Source: Candidatus Omnitrophota bacterium
Lineage (GTDB): Bacteria; Omnitrophota; Gorgyraeia; Aquiviventales; Aquiviventaceae
Length of the DNA stretch: 42,921 nucleotides
Reading direction: 5' to 3'
NCBI GenBank assembly: GCA_016192545.1
Contig: JACPTX010000055.1
Location: 1-42,921 of the forward strand
The notes beneath the pieces were generated by a model that ran no database searches, was not told the DNA's origin, and saw only the letters and a list, made by a program, of their open reading frames with translations. A program made the translations under genes and the position numbers. Of this stretch, positions 8,975 to 18,452 are shown piece by piece. Each line of letters starts with the position of its first letter. Position 1 is the first letter of the stretch.

Positions 8975-10765
8975 TTACGCGGCGCACTCGCCGGGACCCA
9001 TGCCGCCCAGCGAGAAATCAGTCTCCGCGCCCCAGTCGCGGTAGGCCTCGGGCGAGGCCTCATAGGGCGGGAGACCGGTGAAGGCCTCGAACGCCTGTTT
9101 CCAATAGCCGGTTCCGACGCGCAGGGCGAAGGCCCGGAACGCTTCTTGCGGGGACTGGCGGTCTTGGCGGTAGAGCTCGAGCATCCGCACGACCGCCTCG
9201 GGGATGCGGCGCGCCGGCAGCTTGAGGATCGGCTTGCCGAATTCGGCTGTGCCCTCGTCGGTGAATCCCCCGAGCAGCAGCTGGAAATGGGGGACCAGGC
9301 GCTCGTGGATCTTCCGCGCGCCGCCGAAGAAGCCGATGTCCGCGAGATGATGCTGGCCGCAGGAATTGGGGCAGCCGCTCACCTTGATGCGGATGCGCTC
9401 AAGATCCTCGCCGGACAGGCCGGCTTCTTTCAACTTCGCTTCCAGCGCCCGTGTCAGCCCGCGCGAGGCCGAGATCCCTAACTGGCAGGTCTCCGCACCG
9501 GGACAGGAGGTCACGTCGTAGATGGTCCCGGCTTCAGGCTCGGCCAGGCCGAGAGGCTTGAGTTCGCTGTAGAGCGAGGCGAGCTGGTTGTCGCGGATCC
9601 ACGCCAGCGCGAGATTCTGTTCGATCGTGACGCGCAGCCGCCCCCCGCAGTACCGCCGGACAATCCGGGCCAGGGCCCGCATCTGCGCGGCCGTGATGTC
9701 GCCCAGCCGCAGCTTGATCGTCACGACGGAATAGCCGGCCTGCTTCTGCCCCATGACGTTGGTGAGCATCCAGCGGCTGAACAGCCCGTTCACGGAGCCG
9801 GACATCCCTCGTTCCTCGGGACTCCCTCGCTGGCGCTCGGTCGCGGGCGGTTGCTCATCCGTGTCCGTCACCTGCATGTCCGGATAGCTGTACGGCGGCA
9901 GCTGCTTGCGCTCGGCGAACACCTCCTGGCGGAACGCGTCAGGCCCCAGCCGCTTGACGACGAATTTGATCCTGGCTGTGGCCTTGTTCTTGCGGTCGCC
10001 CAGGCGGTCATGGACGCGCACGACCGCTTCGCAGGTCCGCAGGAGGTCCGTCGTCGGCGTGAACGGCTCCAGGAGGATCGCCTGCATCGGCGCGGCTCCC
10101 AACCCGCCGCCGACGTAGATCCGGAAACCCAGCGTCCGCCTGCCGCCCTCCTCGCGGATGGCCGCGACCGCGCCGATGTCGTGGATCGCGGTCCTGGCAT
10201 GATCCACCGGGCAGCCCTCAAACGCGATCTTGAATTTCCTGGGCAGCTTCTGGCTGACCGGGTTGCGCAGGAAATGGCGCGTGACGGCGGAGGCGTGCTG
10301 GGTCACGTCGAACAGCTCGGTGGGGCTGACCCCCGCGAAGTGGCACGCGGTGACGTTGCGCACGCTGTTGCCGCAGGCCTCCCGCGTGGTCAATCCGACC
10401 CGCGCGAGCGCCGCCATCGCCACGGGCGCTTCCCTCGTCGGGATCCAGTACAGCTGCATGTCCTGGCGCGTAGTGAGGTGGCCGATGCCCTTGGAATAGG
10501 TTTCCGCCAAGTCCGCGAAGCACTCGAGCTGCTCCGCGTTGAGCCGGCCCTGCGGGATTTTGATCCGCATCATGTGGATGTCCTTCACCCCGCGGATCCC
10601 GTAGGTGCCGAGCTGCAGGCGGCAGGCCTTGAACTCATCCGGGGCCATCTGCCCGAGGAAGTACCGCTCCACGGCCTGTTGGAACTGGGCGATTTCCTCC
10701 CGGCTGGCCTGCGGCACTTCCTTCAGGAACTCTTCAAGGCGCTTTTGAGCGAGCGTCTCAGTCAT
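8975..10765 (-). CDS. nirA: Siroheme nitrite/sulfite reductase (ferredoxin-type)
   Basis: LTTRQDMQLYWI, ACGNSVRNVTACHFAG, CPGAETCQLGISASRGL and KVSGCPNSCGQHHLADIGFFG siroheme/4Fe-4S ligands. Confidence 0.88.
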   Translation of the reverse strand: MTETLAQKRLEEFLKEVPQASREEIAQFQQAVERYFLGQMAPDEFKACRLQLGTYGIRGVKDIHMMRIKIPQGRLNAEQLECFADLAETYSKGIGHLTTRQDMQLYWIPTREAPVAMAALARVGLTTREACGNSVRNVTACHFAGVSPTELFDVTQHASAVTRHFLRNPVSQKLPRKFKIAFEGCPVDHARTAIHDIGAVAAIREEGGRRTLGFRIYVGGGLGAAPMQAILLEPFTPTTDLLRTCEAVVRVHDRLGDRKNKATARIKFVVKRLGPDAFRQEVFAERKQLPPYSYPDMQVTDTDEQPPATERQRGSPEERGMSGSVNGLFSRWMLTNVMGQKQAGYSVVTIKLRLGDITAAQMRALARIVRRYCGGRLRVTIEQNLALAWIRDNQLASLYSELKPLGLAEPEAGTIYDVTSCPGAETCQLGISASRGLTRALEAKLKEAGLSGEDLERIRIKVSGCPNSCGQHHLADIGFFGGARKIHERLVPHFQLLLGGFTDEGTAEFGKPILKLPARRIPEAVVRMLELYRQDRQSPQEAFRAFALRVGTGYWKQAFEAFTGLPPYEASPEAYRDWGAETDFSLGGMGPGECAA

Positions 10766-10827
10766 TTATATCCTTCAAATTCAGTAAACTTTAGTTTTGT
10801 TTTTTGCTAACAACATTGATTTAATTT

Positions 10828-10856
10828 ATCATATATAAATCCGCCGCTCTTGTCAA
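10828..10856 (-). promoter_or_regulatory. Sigma70-type promoter for the nirA-like gene
   Basis: Minus strand TTGACA (10856-10851), 17-nt spacer, TATGAT (10833-10828), in a locally AT-rich region; leader of about 55 nt to ATG at 10765. Confidence 0.8.
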
Positions 10857-10862
10857 TGATTT

Positions 10863-12128
10863 TTAGGAAACCCGAATAGGCCGCAGGAGCCGGCGCTTCG
10901 CTTCTTCGTGGACGCGCTCAAAGGCGTCTGGCGCAAGAGGCCGGGCCACGTACGGCAGGATGAAGACCAGCCAGCCCAGTCCGGCCGCCAACCAGCACAC
11001 GGCCGCCACGCCCAGCCATGGGAAGAACGCGGTGGGCGCCAGCTCGGCGAGCACGCGCGCGGCCAGCGCCCCACCCAGGCCCGCCTCGACAACGCGAAAG
11101 ACCCAGAGCGGCTGGCGCAGCCTGTGCGCCTCACCCGCATGACTGAGCACTACCATCGTCCCGACCGCAAACGTCATCAGGCTGAATCCGCCCAGGAACA
11201 CCAGATGGAGCATCATCACCCGGAAGCGCGGCACGATTCCGGCGCCCCACAATCCCGCCGCCATCAGCCAGATGGAGAGCCAGAGCAACCGCACGTACCG
11301 GTCGGGCGGCGCGGGGGGACGATGGAGCTGTGACGTCCACAGAAACTCCCCGGTGAAGACCGCCGCGCGCAACAGGTACGCCGGACCAACCGCGCCGGTT
11401 CCTTCGATCCAAAACGTGGCGAGGAACACCAACCCGGCGAGGCCGTGAAGCCGGATGCGACGGCGGCGGATGGCCTGCGCGCGCCCCGGCGTTACGCCTA
11501 GCGTCGCCGCCCGCAGCGTCTCGCGCCCCATCAGACGGGGCGCCATGAATCCCGCGACCCCGAGGATGATCCCCAACAAGAATCCCTGCTGCACCATGGG
11601 ACGCGCCATTCCGATGACCCAGGACGGCGCGATGCCCGACTGCCCCAGGATCAGCAGGACGCTGCCCGCAAGCCCGCACAGGATCGCGAACGGAATCCAC
11701 ACGAATTCCGTCGGCGGCGCCACGCTCGCCGGCTTGGCGGCGAACCGCCTGCCGGCAAACACCGCAAGCAAGACGAGCAGGCCCGCCAGACATCCCTCGG
11801 CCAGCATCCAGCGCTGTTCCCACAGGGCCGCCGCCTGCATCCCGAGCAACCCGAGCGCCAGCCCCAGCTCCAGGTTGGACGCGGGCTGTGCCGCGGCAAA
11901 CCTCGGCAGCGCCGTCATGAGAAACCCCGCGATGAAGCAGGTCATGTACGCCCCGACCTGCAGGGAGGCGTGATAGAATCCTGAATACGACTCCCGCCAG
12001 CCCAGGGCATACCCTAACCAGTGCCCCACGCCGGCGCACCCGAACACGACGGCCAGCGGGAACAGCACGCGGAACGGCTCCCGCCGCAGATCGCCCCACT
12101 GCACCATGCCGCCCTGCGCCCCCCTCAC
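10863..12128 (-). CDS. nnrS: NnrS family membrane protein
   Basis: PFRVLFPLAVVFG, YMTCFIAGFLMTALPRF, MMLHLVFLGGFSLMTFAVGTMVVLSHAGE; multi-TM; next to nirK. Confidence 0.8.
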   Translation of the reverse strand: MRGAQGGMVQWGDLRREPFRVLFPLAVVFGCAGVGHWLGYALGWRESYSGFYHASLQVGAYMTCFIAGFLMTALPRFAAAQPASNLELGLALGLLGMQAAALWEQRWMLAEGCLAGLLVLLAVFAGRRFAAKPASVAPPTEFVWIPFAILCGLAGSVLLILGQSGIAPSWVIGMARPMVQQGFLLGIILGVAGFMAPRLMGRETLRAATLGVTPGRAQAIRRRRIRLHGLAGLVFLATFWIEGTGAVGPAYLLRAAVFTGEFLWTSQLHRPPAPPDRYVRLLWLSIWLMAAGLWGAGIVPRFRVMMLHLVFLGGFSLMTFAVGTMVVLSHAGEAHRLRQPLWVFRVVEAGLGGALAARVLAELAPTAFFPWLGVAAVCWLAAGLGWLVFILPYVARPLAPDAFERVHEEAKRRLLRPIRVS

Positions 12129-13189
12129 GGATGCACGAGGCAGCCGGGGCAGGTCACGCCGTCATCCTGCGAGACGTAGAGGTCATGGCGCGGTTCCCCC
12201 TCGACGTTCAGGAAGCCGACCGCGCCCTTCTCGACCCTGAAGATCGCATGATCGACCAGCGTGTAGCTGCCCGGGACCTCGACGCCGAACTCCACGACCG
12301 CAGCACCCCCGGCCGGCACCAGCGTCGTCTGGATGCTGCGGCCTGGCGGGCTCACCAGGTCCGCCTCCCGGTAGACGCGGTCAAAAATTTCCCCGATCAC
12401 ATGGAACGAGGAGATCAGGTTCGGCCCGGCGTTGCCGAAGTAGATCCGGACCCGCTCGCCGGTCTTCGCCGTGATGGCACCCTCCCCGACCAGCGAGCCC
12501 ACGCGGCCGTTGAACACGACAAACCGCGGATGCTCCCGCACGCCCTCGTCGTGAGCATACTCAAGTTGCGTGGCGCCTTCCATGGGCTCCTTCGTATAGA
12601 ACTCGCTCTGCAGCACGTAGAACTCCCTATCCACCTTCAGCAGCCCCTTCACCGGCTCGACCAGGATGAGGCCGTACATCCCGTTGGCGATGTGGTCCAT
12701 GACCGGCGGGGCGGCGCAATGATAGATGAACAGCCCCGGATGCAGCAGCTTGAACCACGCCACCCGCTCCTCCCCCTGGGTCACCGTCGTCACCGGCGCC
12801 CCGCCGCCAGGGCCGGTCACGGCGTGGAAATCCACGTTGTGGGGCATCCCGCTGGCGTCGCTGTTGGTGTGATGGACCTCCAGCGTATCGCCCACCCGCG
12901 CGCGGATGAACGGGCCCGGCACATGGCCGTTAAAGGTCCAGAACTGATACGTGACGCCTGCCGTCAGCTCCGTTTCGTGCACGGAGGAATCGAGATGGAC
13001 CTTGACGAGTGCCGGCGTCTTGCGCGCGATCGGCGGCGGCACCTCCGGCGCAAACGTCAGCCGGGCCTCCTCCACCGGCAACGGCTTGGGCGCCTTCGCA
13101 AGCGCCTCTCCCGCCGTCCACACGCTGAGCAGGCCAATCACCACTATCACCCAGGCAGAGGAGAACGCGCGGAACACGCTTCGCATCAC
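12125..13189 (-). CDS. nirK: Copper-containing nitrite reductase
   Basis: MPHNVDFHAVTGPGGG, HPGLFIYHCAAPPVMDHIANGMYGLILVEP type 1/2 Cu ligands, ISSFHVIGEIFDRVY, YTLVDHAIFRVEKGAVGFL. Confidence 0.93.
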   Translation of the reverse strand: MMRSVFRAFSSAWVIVVIGLLSVWTAGEALAKAPKPLPVEEARLTFAPEVPPPIARKTPALVKVHLDSSVHETELTAGVTYQFWTFNGHVPGPFIRARVGDTLEVHHTNSDASGMPHNVDFHAVTGPGGGAPVTTVTQGEERVAWFKLLHPGLFIYHCAAPPVMDHIANGMYGLILVEPVKGLLKVDREFYVLQSEFYTKEPMEGATQLEYAHDEGVREHPRFVVFNGRVGSLVGEGAITAKTGERVRIYFGNAGPNLISSFHVIGEIFDRVYREADLVSPPGRSIQTTLVPAGGAAVVEFGVEVPGSYTLVDHAIFRVEKGAVGFLNVEGEPRHDLYVSQDDGVTCPGCLVHP

Positions 13190-13812
13190 CTGAAGTCCTC
13201 CTTTCGCATCTGCTTGTCCTGCTTGATCAGCAATGCCTTGGCAACATCCTCCCTGGTGTTCACGTTGAACAAGCTTAATTCTTCAGGGTCGAAGTCATGG
13301 ATGTCGTCGGCCTCAACAACAAGAGCGCGAACCTTCGGCACCAACGCCTTCACGTCCCATTGCCGATGGGACAGCTGTCGCTCAATGGCGCCAAGCGCAG
13401 TCTTTGCGTACACGGCGTGGAGCGCCTCGAGCCCCCGCGCGGTCTTCGGGATGACGAGGTCATAGCCATCGGCCTGCCCCACGAGGAAGCGAATGAGCTG
13501 CGGATTCAAAAACGGCGCGTCGCAGCCGCACACAAAGCCCAGCTCATGCGACGCCGCCCGTAACCCGGTATAGAGCCCGCCCAAGGCATGCGCATCCGGC
13601 ACGCAATCTTCCACGACCGTCGCCCTGAGGTGCCGGAAGGCCCGCGCATCCTTCACCGCCACAATGAGCTCATCCGTCACCGGGCGCAGCCGTTCAAGCA
13701 GATGCTCGATGAGCGTGGTGTCGCCCCACGGCAGAAACGCCTTGTCCCGTCCCATGCGACGGCTGTCGCCCCCAGCCAGAATGATGCCGCTCACCCCTTC
13801 ACCCCGCCCCAT
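13186..13812 (-). CDS. mobA: Molybdenum cofactor guanylyltransferase
   Basis: SGIILAGGDSRRMGRDKAFLPWG; GFVCGCDAPFLNPQLI; start could be 13893 or 13911. Confidence 0.92.
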   Translation of the reverse strand: MGRGEGVSGIILAGGDSRRMGRDKAFLPWGDTTLIEHLLERLRPVTDELIVAVKDARAFRHLRATVVEDCVPDAHALGGLYTGLRAASHELGFVCGCDAPFLNPQLIRFLVGQADGYDLVIPKTARGLEALHAVYAKTALGAIERQLSHRQWDVKALVPKVRALVVEADDIHDFDPEELSLFNVNTREDVAKALLIKQDKQMRKEDFR

Positions 13813-13903
13813 GGAAGCCGCGCCTGTGAGGGTGGGCAGAAAAGACGAAGTATTCCGAAGGCTCCTTCCCTGAGACGAGGGCTGTAAGATCATGGGGCGG
13901 GGT

Positions 13904-14698
13904 TCACGCATCGCGGCGAGGCCTGGGTGCCGCGAGCTGAGCGATCCAGATCGAGACTTCGTAGAGTGCGCACATGGGCGCGGTCATCAGCAACAGGGTC
14001 GCCACGTCCGTCGTCGGCGTGAGGATGGCCCCGACCACCAGCATGCCCACCACGGCATGACGCCATTTGCGCCGCAGCATCTGCGGGCGGATCACGCCGA
14101 GCTTCGCCAGCAGGAAGACCGCCAGCGGCCACTGAAACACCACGCCGCAGGCCAGGATCACCATCGTGGTGAACGACAAATACCGGCTGATGGAAATGAC
14201 CGGCTCAAGCTCCCCTCCGCCAAACCCCAGTAGAAACCGGAGCGACACCGGCAGGATGACCCAGTACGCGAACGCGCCTCCTGCGAGAAACAACGCGCTG
14301 CCCCACCAGATGAAGACCAACCCGTAGCCACGCTCCTTCCTCGCGAGGCCAGGCCGCACGAAGGCCCACAGTTGAGACAGGACGACCGGCACGCACAAGA
14401 CCAGTCCAGCCATCACGGCAACCTTCATGTACGCCAGGAGCGCCTCGGGCGGGCTGAAGAACGCCAGCCGCGGCAGCAGGGCTCCGGCCGGGCGCTTCAG
14501 CCAGTCAATCAGCTGGCCAGTCCACGCAAAGCTCAGCCCTGAGCCAAGCAGGATGGCGCCGACGCAGATCCACAGCCGCCGCCTGAGCTCTTCCAGATGC
14601 CCGGTGACCGGCAGGCGATCGTCCTCATCGGGTGGCGGGCGACGCTCCCTCGAGGCTATGGGCTGGCTTGGCGAGGGCTCAGCGAGTCCTGTGTCCAT
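13904..14698 (-). CDS. tatC: Twin-arginine translocase TatC
   Basis: GHLEELRRRLWICVGAIL; FVRPGLARKERGYG; SISRYLSFTTMVILACGVVFQWPLAVFLLAKLG. Confidence 0.92.
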   Translation of the reverse strand: MDTGLAEPSPSQPIASRERRPPPDEDDRLPVTGHLEELRRRLWICVGAILLGSGLSFAWTGQLIDWLKRPAGALLPRLAFFSPPEALLAYMKVAVMAGLVLCVPVVLSQLWAFVRPGLARKERGYGLVFIWWGSALFLAGGAFAYWVILPVSLRFLLGFGGGELEPVISISRYLSFTTMVILACGVVFQWPLAVFLLAKLGVIRPQMLRRKWRHAVVGMLVVGAILTPTTDVATLLLMTAPMCALYEVSIWIAQLAAPRPRRDA

Positions 14699-15095
14699 TC
14701 GTTTTCCAAATCGGGACGTCTCGTTTGATGGCCTCGATGAGAAATCGGCAGGCCTCAAAGGCCTGCTCGCGGTGAGCCGCCGCCACACCGATGAGGACAG
14801 CGACCTCCCCCACCGGCACCGTTCCCACGCGGTGCCGCACAAGCACCTGGTGAAGCCCCCAACGCGCCTTCGCCTCCTCGATGAGCCTTCCAATCATCCG
14901 ATCGGCCATCGGCTCATAGGCTTCGTAGCGCAGCGCGGCGATCGGGTGATCCGCTTCGGTTCCGCGGACAATCCCGAGGAACTCCACCGAGGCGCCATCA
15001 CGGAGGTCAACAGCCTGCTGCTGCCACGCGAAGCGATCAATGCGATCGCGCGTCAGATAGTCCATCGTCAGCCGACTTCCCGATTCGCCGCTCAT
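14679..15095 (-). CDS. moaE: Molybdopterin synthase catalytic subunit
   Basis: GASVEFLGIVRG, LRYEAYEPMADRMI, VRHRVGTVPVGEVAVLIGVAAAHREQAFEACRFLIEAIKRDVPIWKTN. Confidence 0.92.
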   Translation of the reverse strand: MSGESGSRLTMDYLTRDRIDRFAWQQQAVDLRDGASVEFLGIVRGTEADHPIAALRYEAYEPMADRMIGRLIEEAKARWGLHQVLVRHRVGTVPVGEVAVLIGVAAAHREQAFEACRFLIEAIKRDVPIWKTNGHRTR

Positions 15096-15337
15096 CCTCC
15101 GCTCACCGGCGGGATGATCACCACCTCATCGCCGTCATGCAGCTCGGCGTCGGCCGGCACATACTCGCAGTTGACCGCCAGGCGGGAGACCTCAAGCAGA
15201 GGCTCCACCTGGGGGTGACGGTTCTTCAACAACCGGAGGAGATCGCGACCTGTTGCGCCGTTCGGAAGCGGCACGGCCGTCTCCGAGCCGCCGATTCGGC
15301 CCCGAAGCTGTGCGAGGCACAGCACCTTGACAGTCAT
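15092..15337 (-). CDS. moaD: Molybdopterin synthase sulfur carrier subunit
   Basis: ThiS/MoaD-like 81 aa ending DEVVIIPPVSGG. Confidence 0.88.
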   Translation of the reverse strand: MTVKVLCLAQLRGRIGGSETAVPLPNGATGRDLLRLLKNRHPQVEPLLEVSRLAVNCEYVPADAELHDGDEVVIIPPVSGG

Positions 15338-15867
15338 TGACGGGCTGATGACTGCCGACATGGCTCGCGCTCCCTGAGCACCGAAACACAGAAGGTCGTG
15401 ATCTGCTCCAGTTCGGCCGGCAGCAGCGTGCCGGGATGCACCCCAACCCGACAGGCGTCTGCGCTGATCTCAAGACGCTCCCCCGTCCCCGGCTCCAGCT
15501 GGATGGGGGGATGGGCGGCGTCCCGTTTGCAGCCCTCAACGAGGACCAGATCGACCCGGCCTGCCATCGGCTCAAGAGCCAAATCGACCGAGAGCTCTTC
15601 GGGCGTCCGGAGGACCCACGCGGCGCGCTCCGGTGAGATCACCGCGACCGCCTCCGCCCCTGCGTGGGCATGACGCCAGCTATCTGTTCCAGGCCGGTCC
15701 GTTTCGAAGCCGTGGTGCGCGTGCTTGACCGTGCCGACGCGGATCCCCGTTGCCCGCAGTCGTGGGATCAGGCGCTCGATCAGCGTGGTCTTTCCGGAAT
15801 CCGAGGCGCCGACCACACGCACCACCCCCGGCTGTTTCTTGCCGCTACGCCCTGAATCGCAGCACAT
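15334..15867 (-). CDS. mobB: Molybdopterin-guanine dinucleotide biosynthesis protein B
   Basis: VVRVVGASDSGKTTLIERLIPRL, GTVKHAHHGFETDRPGTDSWRHAHAGA. Confidence 0.92.
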   Translation of the reverse strand: MCCDSGRSGKKQPGVVRVVGASDSGKTTLIERLIPRLRATGIRVGTVKHAHHGFETDRPGTDSWRHAHAGAEAVAVISPERAAWVLRTPEELSVDLALEPMAGRVDLVLVEGCKRDAAHPPIQLEPGTGERLEISADACRVGVHPGTLLPAELEQITTFCVSVLREREPCRQSSARQ

Positions 15868-17062
15868 CCACCTGTTCTCCTGCCGGGATCTCCTGCCGGC
15901 CTTCCGGGACTACGACGAAGGCGTTGGCCTGGGCGAGGGCCTGCATCATGGCCGAACCTTGTTTCTCCGTTGGCGTGGCCTCCAGGCGGCCGTCCGGTGA
16001 AGGCGCCACCTGAGCCGTCATGAAGTGCCGGCGCCCATCCTTCTTTGACACGACGCTCTTCAGGAGCGCTCGCGCATACCGTGGTTGCGCGTCACGTTCG
16101 CCTTCCAGGCGTCGGATGAGCGGCTCGATGAACACCAGGAAGCCCACGACGCACGAGATGGGGTTGCCCGGCAGGCCAAAGACCCAGCGGTCGTTGAGCC
16201 GTCCACACAGCAGAGGTTTGCCCGGCTTCATCGCCACCCGCCAAAACACGGTTTCCATTCCGAACGCTCCCAGGACGTGCTTCACGTGATCATGCGCCCC
16301 AACCGACACCCCTCCAGAGATGAGGAGCAGATCGGCTGACAGGCCCGCACGGATGCGCTCAGCAATCTCGGATGGCTCATCGGGGACGACCCCCAAGTCC
16401 TCACAGCGGCTGCCCGTCTCCTGGAGCAGGGTCCGCAAGACAATCCGGTTGCTGTCGTAGATCTGCCCGGGGGCCAAGGGGGCCCCCGGCGCCACAAGCT
16501 CGCTCCCCGTCGCAACGAGGCTGACCTGTGCCTGCCGATACACCAAGACCTCTGCAATCCCGCTGTTGGCCAGCAGCCCCAGCCGCTGGGCGCTGAGGCG
16601 CAGGCCGGGCTCAAGCAACACCTCATCGTGTCGCACATCTTCCCCCCGCCGACGGATGTGTTGGCCGACCGGAACCGGCGCACGGACCTCGACGCATCCA
16701 TTGCGCAGCCTTCCGTCTTCCAGCATCAGCACCGCGTCGGCTCCCGGAGGCAGCGCCGCGCCGGTCATAATCTTCACCGCTGTGCCGGGCGCGACGGGCG
16801 TCTCCTGCCACCCTCCGGCCGCCACTTCGCCGGTCACCGTCAGCCTCACGGGGTTCTCCGCGCGGGCTTCGTTGGCATTCGCAGCGCGCAGGGCATAGCC
16901 GTCCATCGCCGAGTTGTCAAACGGCGGAAGATCCATGGGGGCTCGTACCTGATCAGCCAGCACCAAACCTGCCGCCTCTTCAAGCCGCCGACGCTCGACG
17001 GGAAGGGGCCCGGCCATCGCGTGAATTTTCGCCCACGCCTCATCCACGCTGATCATCGTCAT
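15845..17062 (-). CDS. moeA: Molybdopterin molybdenumtransferase
   Basis: PPFDNSAMDGYALRA, AVKIMTGAALPPGADAV, APLAPGQIYDSNR, LISGGVSVGAHDHVK, PGKPLLCG, FGLPGNPIS. Confidence 0.95.
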   Translation of the reverse strand: MTMISVDEAWAKIHAMAGPLPVERRRLEEAAGLVLADQVRAPMDLPPFDNSAMDGYALRAANANEARAENPVRLTVTGEVAAGGWQETPVAPGTAVKIMTGAALPPGADAVLMLEDGRLRNGCVEVRAPVPVGQHIRRRGEDVRHDEVLLEPGLRLSAQRLGLLANSGIAEVLVYRQAQVSLVATGSELVAPGAPLAPGQIYDSNRIVLRTLLQETGSRCEDLGVVPDEPSEIAERIRAGLSADLLLISGGVSVGAHDHVKHVLGAFGMETVFWRVAMKPGKPLLCGRLNDRWVFGLPGNPISCVVGFLVFIEPLIRRLEGERDAQPRYARALLKSVVSKKDGRRHFMTAQVAPSPDGRLEATPTEKQGSAMMQALAQANAFVVVPEGRQEIPAGEQVDVLRFRA

Positions 17063-17811
17063 CCCACCAGCGCCATCCTGAGCAGCTTGAGAGATGCCAC
17101 GAGCAGCACGACAGCGAGCAGCCGCCTGAGCAGCGCCCCGGAGAAATGATGAGCCCCAAGGCGCGACCCGACAAGACCCCCGCCAAAAGCCGCCATGAGC
17201 AGCGGCCACAGCGTCCCATAATCCATGGCGCCGCGCGTAAAGCGTCCGGCAAGGCCCGCCGCTGAATTGACCAGGATGAAGCAGGCCGAGGTAGCGGCGG
17301 TCTGCTTCACATGGGCCCATCGCAGAAGCAACAGCAGGGGGCTCAAGAAAATCCCGCCGCCGACTCCAACAACCCCGGAGAGCCATCCGATCCCTGCCCC
17401 CACCGGCGCGGCCACCGCCCAGGCCGGTGGTTCCATCGAATCCTCTTTCCGGCGCCGTACGGCCATCACGAGGCGCAGGGCGGCAACCAACAGCGAGCCG
17501 GCCAACAGCACCGCGTACACCCGCACGGAAACCGGCGTCACGCCCCCCACGAAGGCCGCTGGAACGGAGGTCGCGAGAAACGGCCACGTCAGCCGGCCCA
17601 CGAAGTGGCCCGCCCGGGCGAACGCAAGCCACCCCATGCCGGCGACGACGAGGTTCAACGTCAGCGCGGTCGTCGCCATGTGATCCGGCGCAAGGGCCGC
17701 AGGCGCCAGCGACAGCAGCGCCAGATACCCGGAGGCTCCGCCGTGCCCGACGGAGGCGTACAGCGCCGCGACGACGAAAAGGCCAGGGACGAGCCACCAC
17801 AGGCTGTCCAT
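17059..17811 (-). CDS. Sulfite exporter TauE/SafE (TSUP) family permease
   Basis: ALYASVGHGGASGYLALLSL and WLSGVVGVGGGIFLSPLLLL repeats, multi-TM. Confidence 0.85.
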   Translation of the reverse strand: MDSLWWLVPGLFVVAALYASVGHGGASGYLALLSLAPAALAPDHMATTALTLNLVVAGMGWLAFARAGHFVGRLTWPFLATSVPAAFVGGVTPVSVRVYAVLLAGSLLVAALRLVMAVRRRKEDSMEPPAWAVAAPVGAGIGWLSGVVGVGGGIFLSPLLLLLRWAHVKQTAATSACFILVNSAAGLAGRFTRGAMDYGTLWPLLMAAFGGGLVGSRLGAHHFSGALLRRLLAVVLLVASLKLLRMALVG

Positions 17812-17813
17812 CG

Positions 17814-18452
17814 TTACGTCGGCGGACGCATCGCTTTCCGGGCCGTCACGCACAACATCCCATAGAGCGGCTCTGCGATGAAGCGAGAGGTTCCCTCGAC
17901 TGCAAGGCCCAGCTCTTCAGCCATCGCCTGGAGCTCTGCGAGGCGCGGCATGGTCGCATAGGTGCGGTCAACGGCTCTCAGCCAGTAATGCATCAGGCGG
18001 CAGTGCCAGAAATCCCGGCACCAGTCGACCACGATCAACTGCCCGCGCGGACGCAGGACCCTCACCCACTCCCGGAGCGCCTGTTTGGGCGCGTGGAGAT
18101 GGTGGAGGGTATTCGTGCACACCACGGCGTCGAATGCCTCAGCGCCGAACGGCAACGTGTCAGCCCAGCCCACGTGGAACGTGACGCCGGGACATCCGGC
18201 GAGCTTCGCCTGCGCCAACTCGATCATGGCCGGCGTCGCATCGATCCCGACGATGGTCACCTCGGGGAATCGTTCGATCGCCATCCGCTCAAACTCTCCC
18301 GTGCCACAGCCGACATCGAGCAGACGTTCCTTCCCAGACAATCTCAGGGCACCCAAGGTGTGTTCCAGCGTCTGCCTCACGTACACCCGCCAGCGGCGGT
18401 CATACTGTCGGGCAAGTCGATTATAGTGTCTCGCGACGCTGGTGGATAGCAT
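17814..18452 (-). CDS. Class I SAM-dependent methyltransferase
   Basis: RLLDVGCGTGEFERMAIERFPEVTIVGIDATPAMIELAQ; AVVCTNTLHHL. Confidence 0.85.
   Translation of the reverse strand: MLSTSVARHYNRLARQYDRRWRVYVRQTLEHTLGALRLSGKERLLDVGCGTGEFERMAIERFPEVTIVGIDATPAMIELAQAKLAGCPGVTFHVGWADTLPFGAEAFDAVVCTNTLHHLHAPKQALREWVRVLRPRGQLIVVDWCRDFWHCRLMHYWLRAVDRTYATMPRLAELQAMAEELGLAVEGTSRFIAEPLYGMLCVTARKAMRPPT

Noticed and set aside
10811-10830. TTGATTTAATTTATC as an FNR box upstream of nirA
   Set aside because: Second half-site and spacing do not fit TTGAT-N4-ATCAA or the ATGAY motif found elsewhere
16466-16494. CCGGGGGCC-AAGGG-GGCCCCCGG hairpin in moeA
   Set aside because: Encodes the conserved MoeA segment APGAPLAPGQIYDSNR, so it reflects GC-rich codons rather than an insert
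15845-17800. 651-aa ORF as a fusion protein
   Set aside because: Only the region from 17062 downward is MoeA; the upstream part is an out-of-frame reading of the TSUP gene
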